This document shows positions 34,100-46,045 of a stretch of DNA of 64,000 nucleotides, one piece after another. Origin of the DNA: Pomphorhynchus laevis (lineage: Eukaryota > Acanthocephala > Palaeacanthocephala > Echinorhynchida > Pomphorhynchidae); the NCBI GenBank assembly GCA_012934845.2, contig WNNJ02002594.1:1-64000 (forward strand), in the 5' to 3' direction. Position numbers and translations under genes: made by a program. Below the pieces are notes generated by a model that did no database searches, was not told the DNA's origin, and saw only the letters and a program-made list of their open reading frames with translations. The stretch's first letter is position 1; each line of letters opens with the position of its first letter.

Positions 34100-35284
34100 T
34101 ATATATAAGACAATATAGTCTTCCTTACGATAAATCTGATAATAATATTTTTTAAAGTGGCAAATGCGTGCTAACTGCACGCTTACAAGTCCATTAACTA
34201 AAAACACAGCAAAAGTCATACAAGCAAATTTCTTAAATTGTTTAAATGAAACCGGATTTGGCGTTTGAAACACGGCATTGGGGTTGATTGGCGTATATGA
34301 ATGGGCAGATGATTCCACGATAGAGGAGCAGCCACCAGGAAGGAACGGAGTCCAAAGGAGGTAGAGTAGTTTGGTACATGTAAAAGAAGGGAATTACGGG
34401 AATGCAAAGAACAGTAATCAGGACGAGAATTATCAAAAAAAGTAAGGTTGAGAAATGAAGGGGTATGAAAAGTTACAAGGCGGAAAGCAACGATGAGAAG
34501 ACAAATTTGAACACGACAATACATTGTAGGCAAATCGAGAGAAGGAAGATGGTAAGATGTATGATAAAAACGACGAAGACGAAAAAGAATTCGGACGGCT
34601 GCGTTGACGATGCGTTGTAGGGGAAGAAGAGTGGATTTATGTGGGTTGGAAAATAGACTAAGACAATAATTGAGTGTAGAAAAAAGGAGAGAAGATATGA
34701 GAGTCATACAAGAAGTGAAATTGATCAATCTACGAACTTGACAGAGGTTGCGAAGTATCAAAGAAGATGAGCGTACTTTATCTCTAATGAAAGGTTTAAG
34801 TGAAAGTCGGTTGACGAAATGAAAGCCTATGAAAACGAGATTATTAACGATAGGAAGAATTGTAGAATTTAATAATATGGAAGGAGGTTCTAAGCCGAGG
34901 CATCGAGGTAGGATCCACATAATATGGGAGAGGGGAGAGTTAGAATAGACACGAAATGTAGGTTTGATAGATATGAAGAAAACCAAGCTATATTGGGTAC
35001 AGAGAAGCCATAATCATGACGAAGACGATGGAGAAGAATCGAGTGATCGACAATGTCAAAAGCAGACGATAGATCAAGAGAAACTATGACACTACATAAT
35101 TTATGATCGCGCGATATGAGTAAGTCGTTATAAACTTTAAGACATGCAATTTAAGTAGAGTGATTAGAGCGAAAAGCAGCTTGGAAGGGAGGAAACAAGT
35201 TGGAGAAAAATAGATATGCATTAACTTGATTGGGAACAAGACGCTCAAGGAGTTTGAAGAGAGTTGGGATAAGTGAGTTTTGAG
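34100..35284 (-). mobile_element. LINE family A, copy 3 (5'-truncated)
   Basis: The minus strand holds the C-terminal half of the LINE A reverse transcriptase: a 256-codon open frame (34216-34986) with [33 protein letters not shown] and [19 protein letters not shown]. More of the RT lies in other frames to about 35284, where the Ty3/gypsy fossil begins. A segment holding the RT catalytic YADD region is missing between about 34900 and 34960. The 3' hairpin is GCGTGCTAACTGCACGC (34166-34182). More diverged from copies 1 and 2 than they are from each other. Confidence 0.85.
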
Positions 35285-36450
35285 AAGTGATCTTATGAAG
35301 GTCGCAAATTAATGTCGTGTTTTGCCGAAATTAAGCCTAGGTTCTGTAAACCAATTATTGGCCACGTTATTAATGCTACTCAACCATTTGCGAGGCTAAA
35401 TATTGATTTCAAGGTCTTCTTGATTCTGTTACGAAAAGCCGATATTTGTTCTGTGTCACCGATGAGTATTCTCGGTTCCCTTTCGCCGTTCATTGTGTAG
35501 ACTGTTCTTCATCCTAAGTAATATCTGCCTTGAGCTAAATGTTCAGTATTTTTTGGGTCCCCGGCTAGAATACACTTGGACCAGGGAACATGCTTTTAAT
35601 CTCGGGAATTTCGCGATTTTATTTCATCTCAAGATTTAGCATGTAGTAGAAGCACGCAATTCAACCCGAGAGAAAATGGGTAGGCAGCACGATTTGTCAA
35701 AATAATTTAGAAGGCGGTTTAGTTAGCGACAAAGTCCAAAAACTTGTCCTGTAAACACTAGGAAATAGTTTTACCTACGGTATTAGCGTCTCTGCGAGCC
35801 TTCTTATGTATTAGCACCTGAGAGACGCCTCACGATCGTTTGCTTGGCTACTCAAGAAATTCTAAAAATTTACTTATTCTACTACAGTGGATCAAAAATG
35901 ACAAGGCTTACTTACTCAAGGATGATCGAGCACTAAAATATGGAAATTATTTTGTCAAGTAGAACTATTGCAATCCAACGGTCACTACGCTGTTGTACGA
36001 CACGAATATGGATAAGAATCGAACGTATCCGTTCATAAATTAGCGAGAATACCACAGACTGGCACAGTAACATGCGATGATACAGTTATCAGTCAAGTCT
36101 GAGTATGCAACCAACTTACCATCTAGTTATCGAGAATATGAAAAGTCACGAGTCGCGAAATCAGACAATCATATCTCACACGAAGAAGATCCCTAGCACA
36201 ATTTGATCAAACAAAGAACGGAACTGGAAGATAACAAGTTACTGGATGGAAGCAACGTATTCCCAACAAACATTCCAGTCGCAAATGAACGCTTATGATC
36301 TAGCACAGACGTCGAGGCTCTTCAGCGAAAACAACGAAGACAAAGACCCGCATATCTCAACGATTCCAGAAGCTGATGGGACACTGGAATGACATTAAAT
36401 GTATTTGAATGTTACATTATGTTTTGTGTTTCAGATATTATTGAATAAAA
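35285..36450 (+). mobile_element. Ty3/gypsy-type LTR retrotransposon fossil, integrase part
   Basis: Plus-strand remnant showing the integrase region (EIKPRFCKPIIGH, FARLNIDFK, then DEYSRFPFAVHC). It is closely related to the integrase of the element at 52052-58147. Only this part survives, no LTR was found at either side, and it is heavily decayed. Old. Confidence 0.65.
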
Positions 36451-36570
36451 ACCTGAACGGTTTAAACTACAACACAAATATATCCCAAAATATATACAAA
36501 AATTAAATATTTATACTAAAATATATACCAAACTAAAATATTTATAAGTTGTGACTTAGAAATATTGTGA

Positions 36571-36605
36571 CTTACTGCGGTGACTGGTTGAGTCACCGCA
36601 GTAAG
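36571..36605. repeat. Hairpin with perfect 15-bp arms
   Basis: CTTACTGCGGTGACT, loop GGTTG, AGTCACCGCAGTAAG. Confidence 0.95.
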
Positions 36606-37015
36606 CAAGGTGATTGAATAGTAGTACATATGGTAGATTTATAAGCCTTGCAAAATAATGCAACAATTAACCATGCATCGTTCAAAGTTAATACAGCAAA
36701 TTAAGCACAAAAATCAAGAATAAAAGTAAAAATTTGATAATTGAAAAAGAATATATCATCTGGATATATCATCTAGATGATTTCAATCACCCAGATATAT
36801 CATCTGGATAATTGAAAGGATTTATCATTAGGTCCGATAGTCTAACTTAGGGATTATGATCATTTAACAAATACACTATTTGCTAATTATATTTAAACAT
36901 ATGTATGAGTGTGAGATCATACATTTACAAAAAATGCTAGGTAGAGAAGGTTGAGAAAGCCTTGATGTAGAACAACCTGATTTTCGTCATTATTTCCTTA
37001 ATCGAAAAATGCCTC

Positions 37016-37052
37016 AAATCAGCTAGACTGATTAAATCAGTCTAGCTGATTT
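37016..37052. repeat. Palindrome, 18-bp perfect arms, 1-nt loop
   Basis: AAATCAGCTAGACTGATT, A, AATCAGTCTAGCTGATTT; sits between the left inverted end and the LINE B fragment. Confidence 0.95.
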
Positions 37053-37057
37053 AATTT

Positions 37058-37640
37058 ATTCTCTGACATCCGCCGTATCCGCCCCTTTATCGACTTCCGT
37101 TCCTGTATGTCTCTTCTTTCATCGCTTAGTTTCCCTAAAATCGATTACTGCAACAGCCTTTTCGCCAATTCTCTAAAATCCATAATCCTACCCCTACAAC
37201 GAATAATCAACGCCGCCGTTTGAGTGCGCTTTCGTCTCCGTCGCTTCGACCACACATCCACATATTTTGCCCAACTCTCCTGGCCAACCATCCACATCCG
37301 CATCAAACTCCGCCTTCTTCTCGTAACTTTTCGTCTCATCGATGTCGGCTCCCCATCGTTCATCAACCTTCCTTTCTTAGACGACACTCTCCCCACCTCA
37401 CTATCGCTGCGTTCCCGTAATTCGCTCTTACTCCACGTTCCCAATTACTCCAACAACTACGGTCTCCGATCCTTCCTCGTCGCCGCCTCACTCGCCTGGA
37501 ATCAACTCCATCTCGACGTCCGCCGCGCTCCCTCATTTATTACATTCAAATGCCGCCTCAGTACCCACCTCCTCAAAACATGATTTAGATTTTTTTGTGG
37601 TCATGTAAGCGTGCGCCAGCACGCATTTGTCATGTTAAAA
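37058..37640 (+). mobile_element. LINE family B fragment (3' end)
   Basis: 5'-truncated copy encoding the RT C-terminal part ([38 protein letters not shown] in the plus frames 37224-37583). It ends with the family 3' hairpin GCGTGCGCCAGCACGC at 37609-37624 and an AT-rich tail. Nested in the inverted-repeat element. Confidence 0.85.
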
Positions 37641-38315
37641 TAAACCTTTATATATGGTAATACAGACGCTATGGAAGATGATTTATGTGGTTGCTCATGA
37701 ATGGGACAAGTGAACATAATGTTTGCTTACAGTGTTATTAAACAATGGGACAAACAATAAAACATAAACTACGAGGTTTTTCAGCAACAGAATTCACCAT
37801 TTGGTGTAGTTATGATAATTCCACCTTAATGATAACAAAAAGAATTTCCAAATACCGGATAACCCAGTAATATATGTGATTGTAGCCCGATGCCATAAAC
37901 AAGTTTGTTAGAAATATTAATTGGATAGAAAATTTATAGTCGTTGTCAAATCGAGTGAATACTAATGAAATACAAGAACGCATTTATGGCTTTAGCCAAA
38001 AAATGTCACGTGACAAAATAGGGTCAATACACAATGTAGAATGAGATAATGACCTACTATCATACATCAAGATTTTTTACAATACCTTAAAACCAATAAA
38101 ATGTATCGATCAGACTAACGAACCAGTTAAAATAAGTCACGGATTTTAGGCATTTTTCAATTAAGGAAATAATGACGAAAATCTGGTTGTTCTACATCAA
38201 GGCTTTCTCAACCTTCTCTACCTAGCATTCTTTGTAAATGTATGATCTCACACTCATACATATGTTTAAATATAATTAGCAAATAGTGTATTTGTTAAAT
38301 GATCATAATCCCTAA

Positions 38316-40854
38316 AATACGATATCGTACACCGTTCGAAAGTCCCCGACGTAGATATTTAATTCCGAGCAAGTGGTAAATATGCATTCCCTGCAATGAA
38401 TAATATAAATTTCCAGCAAGTGATGTTACAAATCTTGGTGAAATTTTTTAAAAGCTTATCCGCAAAGAACAATTAAGTTAAAGATTAATTTAGTTAAGAA
38501 TAGCGGTACCTCCTAGTGGCTTCTAATCCTTATGCTGATACATCTTATTTATTAGTCAATTCATAAAAATGACTTTGATTTTAAATTTTAATTTTTAACT
38601 TTAACTTGATATAAGTTACAATAAAATCTTATATGGCAATTATATATTATTATAAAAACTTATGGTTTTTATAAGGTGGAATAAGCTTATACAAAAATTC
38701 TTCTCCCATCTAGGGCACATCTTATCATTAGAATGATAGATACGTGTAAAAATTTAATGCATTAAATCAAATTTTAAATCTGATGTTGATATTACAATAA
38801 CTTGCAGTAAACATGTTTTGAAATTACAATAGCATACGAATCAGGTAAAGAGCATTTTTGATAAGGTTTTCGAATCTTTAGGTTGAACTTGAGCCCGGCT
38901 TAACTTTACGAATTGAATATAGCAATATAGTCGTGAAACTCACTATATTGAATGTTTCAAAGTTAGAATTCACACAAGAAAATATTTTTATTTTATTACA
39001 TTTTATTTAATACAACAGTGCCAAAAGAGCGCGAAAAGCGTACAGGCTGGATAAAAATCCAAAATAGAGAATTAAAAAAGTTAAAATTATACTAAGTTTA
39101 GTCCATTCCAACATTTTTGTTACTATGAAATGTTCACATGCAATATATTCAATGTTCAAATACTATATTCAAATGCAAATCTGTCTTTTCCTGATCATCA
39201 AACATTGTAACGATGTTATACTGATTTAAACAACATATAGACTTGCCGGGTGTTTCGTGAATCCCATGCATCATTCGATATTTTTTATTTTAACACAGGG
39301 AAGGTGTTAGCGAATTAGAAGTAAAATAATCAAAGCCAAAGAGTCGATAAAATATTCCCTTAAATTAATAAAAAAGATAAAAATGCAAACTAAAATATTT
39401 TTATTAAGCATAAAGATAATAATTTAATAAAATCCTAACTGTCGTTAGATATTCATCACGGAAGAATTTTAGAAATAAAATTGTGAAATTTGCGTAATTT
39501 TGTGATATACTTACAGAAAAATCACACTTTGCATATAAATCTATTTAACCGAAAAAGATTAAAAGTACCGAATAAGTGACGAAAAAGTGTTTTCGAGAGA
39601 TGATATCTGACAAAAGTTTAAATTAAATTCAAATTGCACATCAAAGATTTTTATCGCAAGCAAACGAGGAAAGAGAAAGGCTAACATTAGCCAAACCTTG
39701 TTCAATTTATCTTCAACTTCCAGATATGATTAGGTTTATGATCCTGAAACTTAATCTGATCAATACATGGATATTAGTTTGATTGATACTGAAAGAGAAG
39801 TAAGGTACCAAGTTTATATTTACTAGCAAATTCCATAATTCGTATTATTGACGATATATTATATTTAAATCAATTAGCGTTACGTATTTAAAAATAGCCT
39901 TTAGGTGAAAATAGCCTTGAGGCGAAACGATCAATACTAATGATTTTTCATTATTGTTACGCACAAGAGACTGCGATGCTGCAAGACGAAACTTTCATAC
40001 CGTACAGCTATGTTACAAAGTATACTGTTCAGATCGGCATTCATCACCCACCATTGACGAAACAATAAATAAAATTAATAAATTTAAAATTGATTATTAA
40101 TATTTTTTATAACTAAGTATAAAAATAACAAAAAACCTGTGTATTTATACATAGACCGCTTAGCTTCCTTACAACTGCTTTCAGTGCGTCAAAAGTTGAT
40201 TTACCTAGAACTCATTGCGACGTGGTAGAGTGTTCATTCCACAGAGGGATTTCTTTCTCACTATGTGACGATTAGTTCGTCAGCTCGTAGAGGTCATCCT
40301 CTATATAAATTATATAAATTACCACATGGCAAAATCCCAAGCGTAGTGCGATTTTCACATCGGTCCTAAAATGTATAAAATGTGCGGCCTAGAGAAATTG
40401 CATGTGCATCCAGCTACTGCAGCTTCAAGCAAAAAATACGACATTGGATATTGAATACTGGTGTGGACGCTTCAATTTTATTTCATCTACCAAATTTTAG
40501 TCATTTATTTTTCTATTTTCTATAATTTGATTTTTTTCTTTTCGGTGAACAGTTAAAATAGCCATTTGCGGCTAAAAGCTTGTGAAATAATAATCTGAGA
40601 TAATTTATTTTAAAAAAATAAATTGATCCTCCCTCTGCCGCCACGGGCGGTGAGGGAGGATCAATTACAACACTACAACGGTCATAGGCAAACATCTACC
40701 AAATACGTCACGGGCCGTTAAGCTGCAATAGGGATAGTGTTTTAAATAATAATTATTATTATAACAAACGAGGTTTAACATCTCGCTGAATTTGACAGCT
40801 CTTTCTTAGCGAACATTATTTTTAAGGACCCATTCTAGGGTAACCTTGTAGTTG
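38316..40854. other. AT-rich non-coding stretch with one strong hairpin
   Basis: No gene or known element recognised over 2.5 kb. The hairpin at 40621-40666 is a notable GC-rich spot. Confidence 0.5.
40621..40666. repeat. Hairpin with 15-bp arms and an inner CCGCC/GGCGG stem
   Basis: AATTGATCCTCCCTC pairs with GAGGGAGGATCAATT (40652-40666), and the middle pairs again as CCGCC with GGCGG around ACG. Confidence 0.95.
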
Positions 40855-42118
40855 TGTAATATATCTTATAATAAAAATAAAAAATATAACAAACAGAAGC
40901 AAATGAGCTACAAGCTTGTATCGCTTACAAAACATGATAAAATAACAATAAAAACATCAAAATAAATCAATCAAATAGTAATCGCAAATTCCTTCTGTCG
41001 GCTTCGATGTCTTTCTTGATAGCATCACTAGATATACTACTGGAGATATCAAGGCACTTTAGTGCATTCCACCCATTATTTACCCCGGTTGTAAATCGAT
41101 GATGAACAGGAATTCTTGTAGTTGGCTTTATTAATTTCCACACATGCCCACGAATTTCTCGTCTATCATTCACGGATAATAAGCTAGGGAGACCACCAAA
41201 GCCATCAAAACAATTTTGACTGCAGTTGATAAATCAATGGCCGATCTGCGATATTTTAATGTGCCGCACGTAGAGATGTTAAAAGTTCAGCATATCTCAA
41301 ATTGGAGAAATTCGGAATCATTCGTGACTCTTTACGTAACAAGTTCTCATTGTCACGGGATTCCCTTAAAGTCTGTGGATAAGTTACAGGTAAACCGTAT
41401 TCAAGGATGGGTAGAATATAAGAGCAAAATAGTCGCTTGAACATTGATGGACTTATCCGATCAAAAGACTTGAAAAACATCCATAAAATACGATAGCCTC
41501 GATTACAAATATATATAGTGTGGACATTAGTTTTTAAGCTACTGGTCATAATCACACCGAGATACTTGAATTCACCCACTCGGCCTATCTGAATCGAACC
41601 TATCCGATACGATGAGTTTAGTTAAGAACCAATAGACATATGCGCACATTTAGAGTGGTTAACCCTTAAACCATTTTCTGCTAACCGTTTTTCTAGACAT
41701 GTCAGATCATCTTGAAGGATCTTAATGTCCCTTCAGTATCGAATATGCCGCCATATCTTAACATAGTTAGCATACATAACGACATCAGAACGAATTACAG
41801 ATGGGAGATCATTGATATAGACAATAAAAAGAAGTGGGGAGATAACAGCACCCTGTGAACGCCAGAATGAATAACGAATGAGATGGACATATCTGCACCT
41901 ACACGTACTTTGAAAGAGCGTGAACTTAGGTAATTTGCAATCCAGGCGACATACATTGGACAAACACTAGGGGACCTCAATTTGTGAATGAGGTGATCAT
42001 GCGGAACTGAATCAAAAGCATGAGAGAAATCTACAAAAAGTACATCAGATTGAACTCGTATATCTAATGAAGACTGCCATGAGTTAAAAGAAACCAAAGG
42101 GTTTGTATGACTTCTGCT
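40855..42118 (-). mobile_element. CR1-type LINE fragment, RT and 3' end
   Basis: The minus strand encodes DVLFVDFSHAFDSVPHDHLI, then SPLLFIVYINDLPSVI, and at the catalytic site MYANYVKIW, where YADD is degraded to YANY. Then come GEFKYLGVIMTSSLKTNV, PSMFKRLFCSYILPILEYGL and a last open part ending RRNLRLLFD. Several frames. The 3' end (near 40895-40930) has a TACAAGCTTGTA palindrome in a GTAAGCG...CATTTGC setting similar to the 3' hairpin of LINE A. Confidence 0.8.
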
Positions 42119-42165
42119 GTGTGTTTTTGTTAGTAGACTTGTAAGCGTGCAGCTGTCACGCAACA
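42095..42165 (+). mobile_element. Isolated LINE A 3' tail
   Basis: About 70 bp ending in the hairpin GCGTGCAGCTGTCACGC (42145-42161), matching the tail of copy 4 at 42940-42990. It lies head-to-tail in front of copy 4, so two LINE A ends are in tandem. Confidence 0.7.
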
Positions 42166-43005
42166 GTTGCTTCCAACTGTCTTGCCTCAATTTTCAATCA
42201 TCTTTCTTCTCTTCATCTTTCTCTGATTCCTAATAAATAAAAAATAATGTGGATTCTTCCTCGACGCTTCGGCATAGAACCTCCCTCCGTATCATTAAAT
42301 TCTACATTTCTTCCTATCGTTGACATGCTCGTTTTCCTGGGCTTCCATTTCGATAACAGACTTTCACTTAAACTTTTTGTTAGAGATAAAGTACGCTCAT
42401 CTACCCTGATTCTCCGCAACCTCCTTCAAATTCGTAGATTGATCGATTTCCCTTCATGTATTACTCTCATATCTTCTCTCATTTTCTCAAGACTTGATTA
42501 CCGTCTTAGTCCAACTCACATAAATCCACTCTTCTTCCCCTACAACGCATCGTCAACGCAGCCATCCGAGTTCTCCGTCTTCGTCGTTTTTATCATACAT
42601 CCTACCATTTTGCTTCTATTAATTTGCCTACAATTATTGTCTTTTCAAATTCGTATTCTTATCATTGCTTTTCGCCTTATAACTTTTCATACCCCTTCAT
42701 TTCTCAACCTTATTTTTCTTGATAATTCTCGTCCTGTTTACTCTTCTTTGCATTCCCGTAATTCCCTTCTTTTACATGTCCCAAACTACTCTACCTCTTT
42801 TGGCTTCCACTCTTTCGTTGTGGCTGTCCACTCTCGTGGAATTATCTGCCCATTAATATTCGCCAATCAACCTGAATGCCGTGTTTCAAACGCCTAATCC
42901 GATGTCATTTAAACAATTAATTAATAAACCTGTATAACTTCTGCTGTGTTTTGTTACTGGACTTCTAAGAGTGCAGCTGTCACGCATTTGCCACATTAAA
43001 TAAAT
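42166..43005 (+). mobile_element. LINE family A, copy 4 (5'-truncated)
   Basis: Plus-strand C-terminal RT half: [20 protein letters not shown] near 42247, KVRSSTLILRNLLQIRRLID, and [20 protein letters not shown]. There are small deletions and frame changes near the middle. The 3' hairpin is partly eroded (AGAGTGCAGCTGTCACGC, 42968-42985) and is followed by ATTAAATAAATTATTAAATT. Confidence 0.85.
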
Positions 43006-44214
43006 TATTAAATTACAACGTGATAGATCCGTATAGTTATCAAAATGAACTTCAATGTAAATGGTTAGTGTGAGGTTGCGACAGGTTTAAAGTAATTGTT
43101 GCGAAAAATATACACGAAATCTTAAGAAACATCCCCTTGATGATCAAAATTGTAAAAACATTATTGGAACAACTAAAATTTGGTTTTGGGTGCTAGTATT
43201 AACGCATATAAAAAAGTTTAATTTACATACTAAGGAACGTAATCCGAGAATACACAAAAGGATTTGCATACATATGCGATGTAAAACGAACGAGATATTA
43301 ACTTTTATTTAAAAATAACCGATTTTGATGTTTTTAATTTGAAATTTTGAAGCTGGATCAATAAAACTATTTTATTTCACTAGCTGTTGCTAGGTATCAT
43401 CAGAAACAGAAACGAAACACAATTTGTTTTTATTACGATGATGCTAGCAGAAGCTATCGAAGTATATATAATAGGTTTTTAGGGATCCTGCTCCAAAATC
43501 CAAAATTTTTATTTGTTAATCGATTTATTAATTCAAATTATTTATACCATCAACTCAATATTTGTAAAACATATCAACAACATGAAAGGGCATCGAGTTA
43601 AAAAAATATAAAATTTTTTGATCTAGAAGACTACTTTGCTAAAGTGTTGTCTTGAAAAATTGCTGTAATCTCATATTGTAATGGATCCCAGCCATAACGC
43701 CTAGAATTCCAGTTATATGTGACTGCATTGAAAGGTGATAATAGAACAGAACATGGTTCAAACAACAAAGTGTGATGGCTCAGCAAACTAGAGCTGCAAG
43801 GTTTAGTTAAATCGACTGTACAACATATTGGAGTAAATCTAGAATCAAAATACGATTCTAGAAATATAACATCCCCCAATGACGCTAATGACATAGTTTT
43901 CAATGACGGTAGACTAGTCGAACTGATTCATGCTTGAATGAAATTAAGATCAATATAAAAACTCGCAATACAACTGATTGGATAATGTACAACAAACTGT
44001 CAAGACATCCGCGAATGCAAAGTGATGATATCTCAACTGTTGTAACAAAATATGTTAAAAAACAATTACAAAACTGAGTCTATGATAATTTGTCTAAAAA
44101 TGTCTTTTACTTGATAATACACTATTCAAATGCACTCAAATGTGCATATTACAAATAAAAAATCTACCGTACTCTCTCTATATATGATTTTACATTTGGC
44201 ATATATTTATTATT
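43006..44214. other. Mostly AT-rich; one unassigned open frame
   Basis: No mobile element recognised. CTAGAATC/GATTCTAG inverted repeat at about 43839-43862. See the separate entry for the open frame at 43631-43903. Confidence 0.4.
43631..43903 (-). other. Unrecognised 90-codon open frame
   Basis: The translation (for example FNAVTYNWNSRRYGWDPLQY near its C-terminal end) does not resemble any element in the window. It has balanced composition in AT-rich surroundings, which makes it a candidate exon or a fragment of an unknown gene. No splice partner was found. Confidence 0.25.
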
Positions 44215-44484
44215 CTTAGACCACCTAGGAGATAGTGCTCATACGGTAGCATCACATAATACAAAAAAGCACAAAAAAAACAGAAATTAAAACTTGATGA
44301 CTGAGATTCACAGTAGTACTTTCTTAATAAGCATTAGTTTTGACTTCGTGGTTGTGGCAGTGCCGCAAAAGACAATGGGTTGTAAGAGAAACCGTTCTAA
44401 AATGTTGTCCTGATCTGTGAACGGAATGGCAACTTGAGTCCAAACATTACAGTCCTTGTTATCGCATCCAATTTGCTCCTCGAT
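44215..44484 (-). mobile_element. Internally deleted CR1-type copy: ORF1 start joined to 3' end
   Basis: The minus strand encodes the finger start (IGCDNKDCNVWTQVAIPF) and about 25 more codons (FLLQPIVFCGTATTTKSK). Within 100 bp it then passes into a 3' untranslated region (GTGATGCTACCGTATGAGC) that matches the tail of the next element (GTGATGCTTCCTTACGAGC at about 44500-44550). Everything between ORF1 and the 3' end is missing. Confidence 0.7.
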
Positions 44485-44499
44485 TTAATTAATATTTTA

Positions 44500-45840
44500 T
44501 TATTACATGTCGACTTCCAAGGGAGCTGAAGCTCGTAAGGAAGCATCACATCGAATAAAAAACAGAAAAAAAAACGTAAAAAACATCAAGAGTTCACGAG
44601 GTCAAGCTTTAGGCGTTCTTTGAATTGCACAGCAGAAGAGCTGTTGATTACACCAGGTGATAATCCATTCCATCGTTTACAGACGCGATCCATCACTGTC
44701 GTGCAATTTGTTCGATGCTTTGAGCGATGCTTCAAACGTAGCTCGTGTCCACGTAACATTGAGTATTCACGAAGACAGAACAGCTGCTTACACGGATGGT
44801 TAGGCACGCGCAGCGACATCCACACTAGTGTAAGATCTGCAATCAACAGATCGCATTCAATAGATCTTATACCCAACGTATCTAGTCTAACTGAATAAGG
44901 AATGGAGCGAGTTGCCGGAACCAAGTGCGTGGCTCTTCTCAAAATGTTGTCGAATTCACTCAATTCTGATTTCAGTTGAGGGTGTGTCGCGTGAGATGCA
45001 TAAAGCAAATGTGATTTTAAGAGACTCGAATATACAATGCGTAAAGCGTTTGGCTCAAGTCGTCTAACGTTTCGATGAAGAAATCCTAAAATTCTACGGC
45101 ATTTTGCAATAATCGCAGAAGAATGAAGACGAGATTTTAAATTAGATGAGATAACAACACCTAGATCGGTAAAGTGATTTACTGATTCGATAACTGTTGA
45201 GCTGAATTGATAAGAAGGGGAAGGTAATCGGGATTGACCAATTCTCATATGTCGACATTTACTAACATTGATTACTAAGTCGTGTGATGAACACCAACTA
45301 CTAACTTTATCCAAATCTGATTGAAGTAGGGGAGAGCTAGAACAACCACGAAATAAAGGGCACCATAGTTTCATGTCATCGGCGTATAATAGGCACTGGC
45401 ATGTAACATTTTCAGCGATTTCGTTGATGTAGATATTAAACAAAGTGGGACTAAGGATACAGCCTTGTGGAACACCTTGAGTGAGATAAAACAATTCAGA
45501 AAGAGACTCACCAACTCGCACAGCAAAGGAACGTCTACTCAAAAATTCACGTATCCAGAGACAAACGTGCTTTGAGAATCCGTAATTTCCAAGTGTCCAC
45601 AGTAAAATTGGATGAACGACCCGATCAAAAGCTTTGGGCAAATCAATAAAGACGACATTAACCGGCACCCCCCATATCTACTTAATGGTTGTGGCAGTGC
45701 CGATTGAATTGACAATAGGACGTATAATAAATTATCTATCCGCTTTGTAACACTGGCAACACAGAAATTGACATTCAATTGAGTTTTGATTATTTAAAAG
45801 TTCAGTTTTCATAATCACGTAAACAAGTAGACATTAGCTT
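44500..45840 (-). mobile_element. CR1-type LINE: RT with open 360-codon frame
   Basis: The minus frame 45668-44586 is open: VVFIDLPKAFDRVVHPILLW, GVPQGCILSPTLFNIYINEI, the intact catalytic CLLYADDMKLW, then thumb and C-terminal region to LKLDLVNS. Upstream (45668-45840) is a short ORF1-derived piece (SIGTATTIK, homologous to the deleted copy at 44215-44484) joined straight to the RT, so endonuclease and most of ORF1 are gone. The 3' end near 44500 is AT-rich after a GAGCTTCAGCTC palindrome. Confidence 0.85.
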
Positions 45841-45857
45841 ATGTATATGGTTAATTA

Positions 45858-46045
45858 TAGTTTTCCTCGTCGCCGCCCGCTCTCCTGGAATCAACTTCCT
45901 CTCGACGTCCGACGCGTTCCCTCCTTTATCACATTTAAGTTCCTCCTCCGTTCCCACCATATTAGCACATGATTTAGATTTTTAAAATTTTTTTCATCTT
46001 GGTCGAAAAAGCATGCTCCGGCACGCGTTTGCCACGTAAAAATAT
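45858..46045 (+). mobile_element. LINE family B fragment (3' tip)
   Basis: About 190 bp: the last RT codons (CTCGACGTCCGACGCGTTCC) and the 3' end with an eroded hairpin GCATGCTCCGGCACGC (46011-46026). Confidence 0.8.

Larger units (their letters stand above)
36847..38315. mobile_element. DNA-transposon-like element with 167-bp terminal inverted repeats
   Basis: 36847-37013 (starting TTAGGGATTATGATCATTTA) and 38149-38315 (ending TAAATGATCATAATCCCTAA) are inverted copies with only a few differences over 167 bp. Just inside the left end is an 18-bp-arm palindrome (37016-37052), and then a LINE B fragment (37058-37640) that inserted later. The remaining ~500 bp of interior is AT-rich with short open pieces (for example NPVIYVIVARCHKQVC) that I cannot assign to a transposase family. 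Flanks could be read as TTA/TAA, but no clear target duplication was found. Confidence 0.75.

Noticed and set aside
40513-40695. 60-codon frame with a proline-rich centre
   Set aside because: The proline/alanine part is the translated GC-rich hairpin at 40621-40666, not a protein feature.
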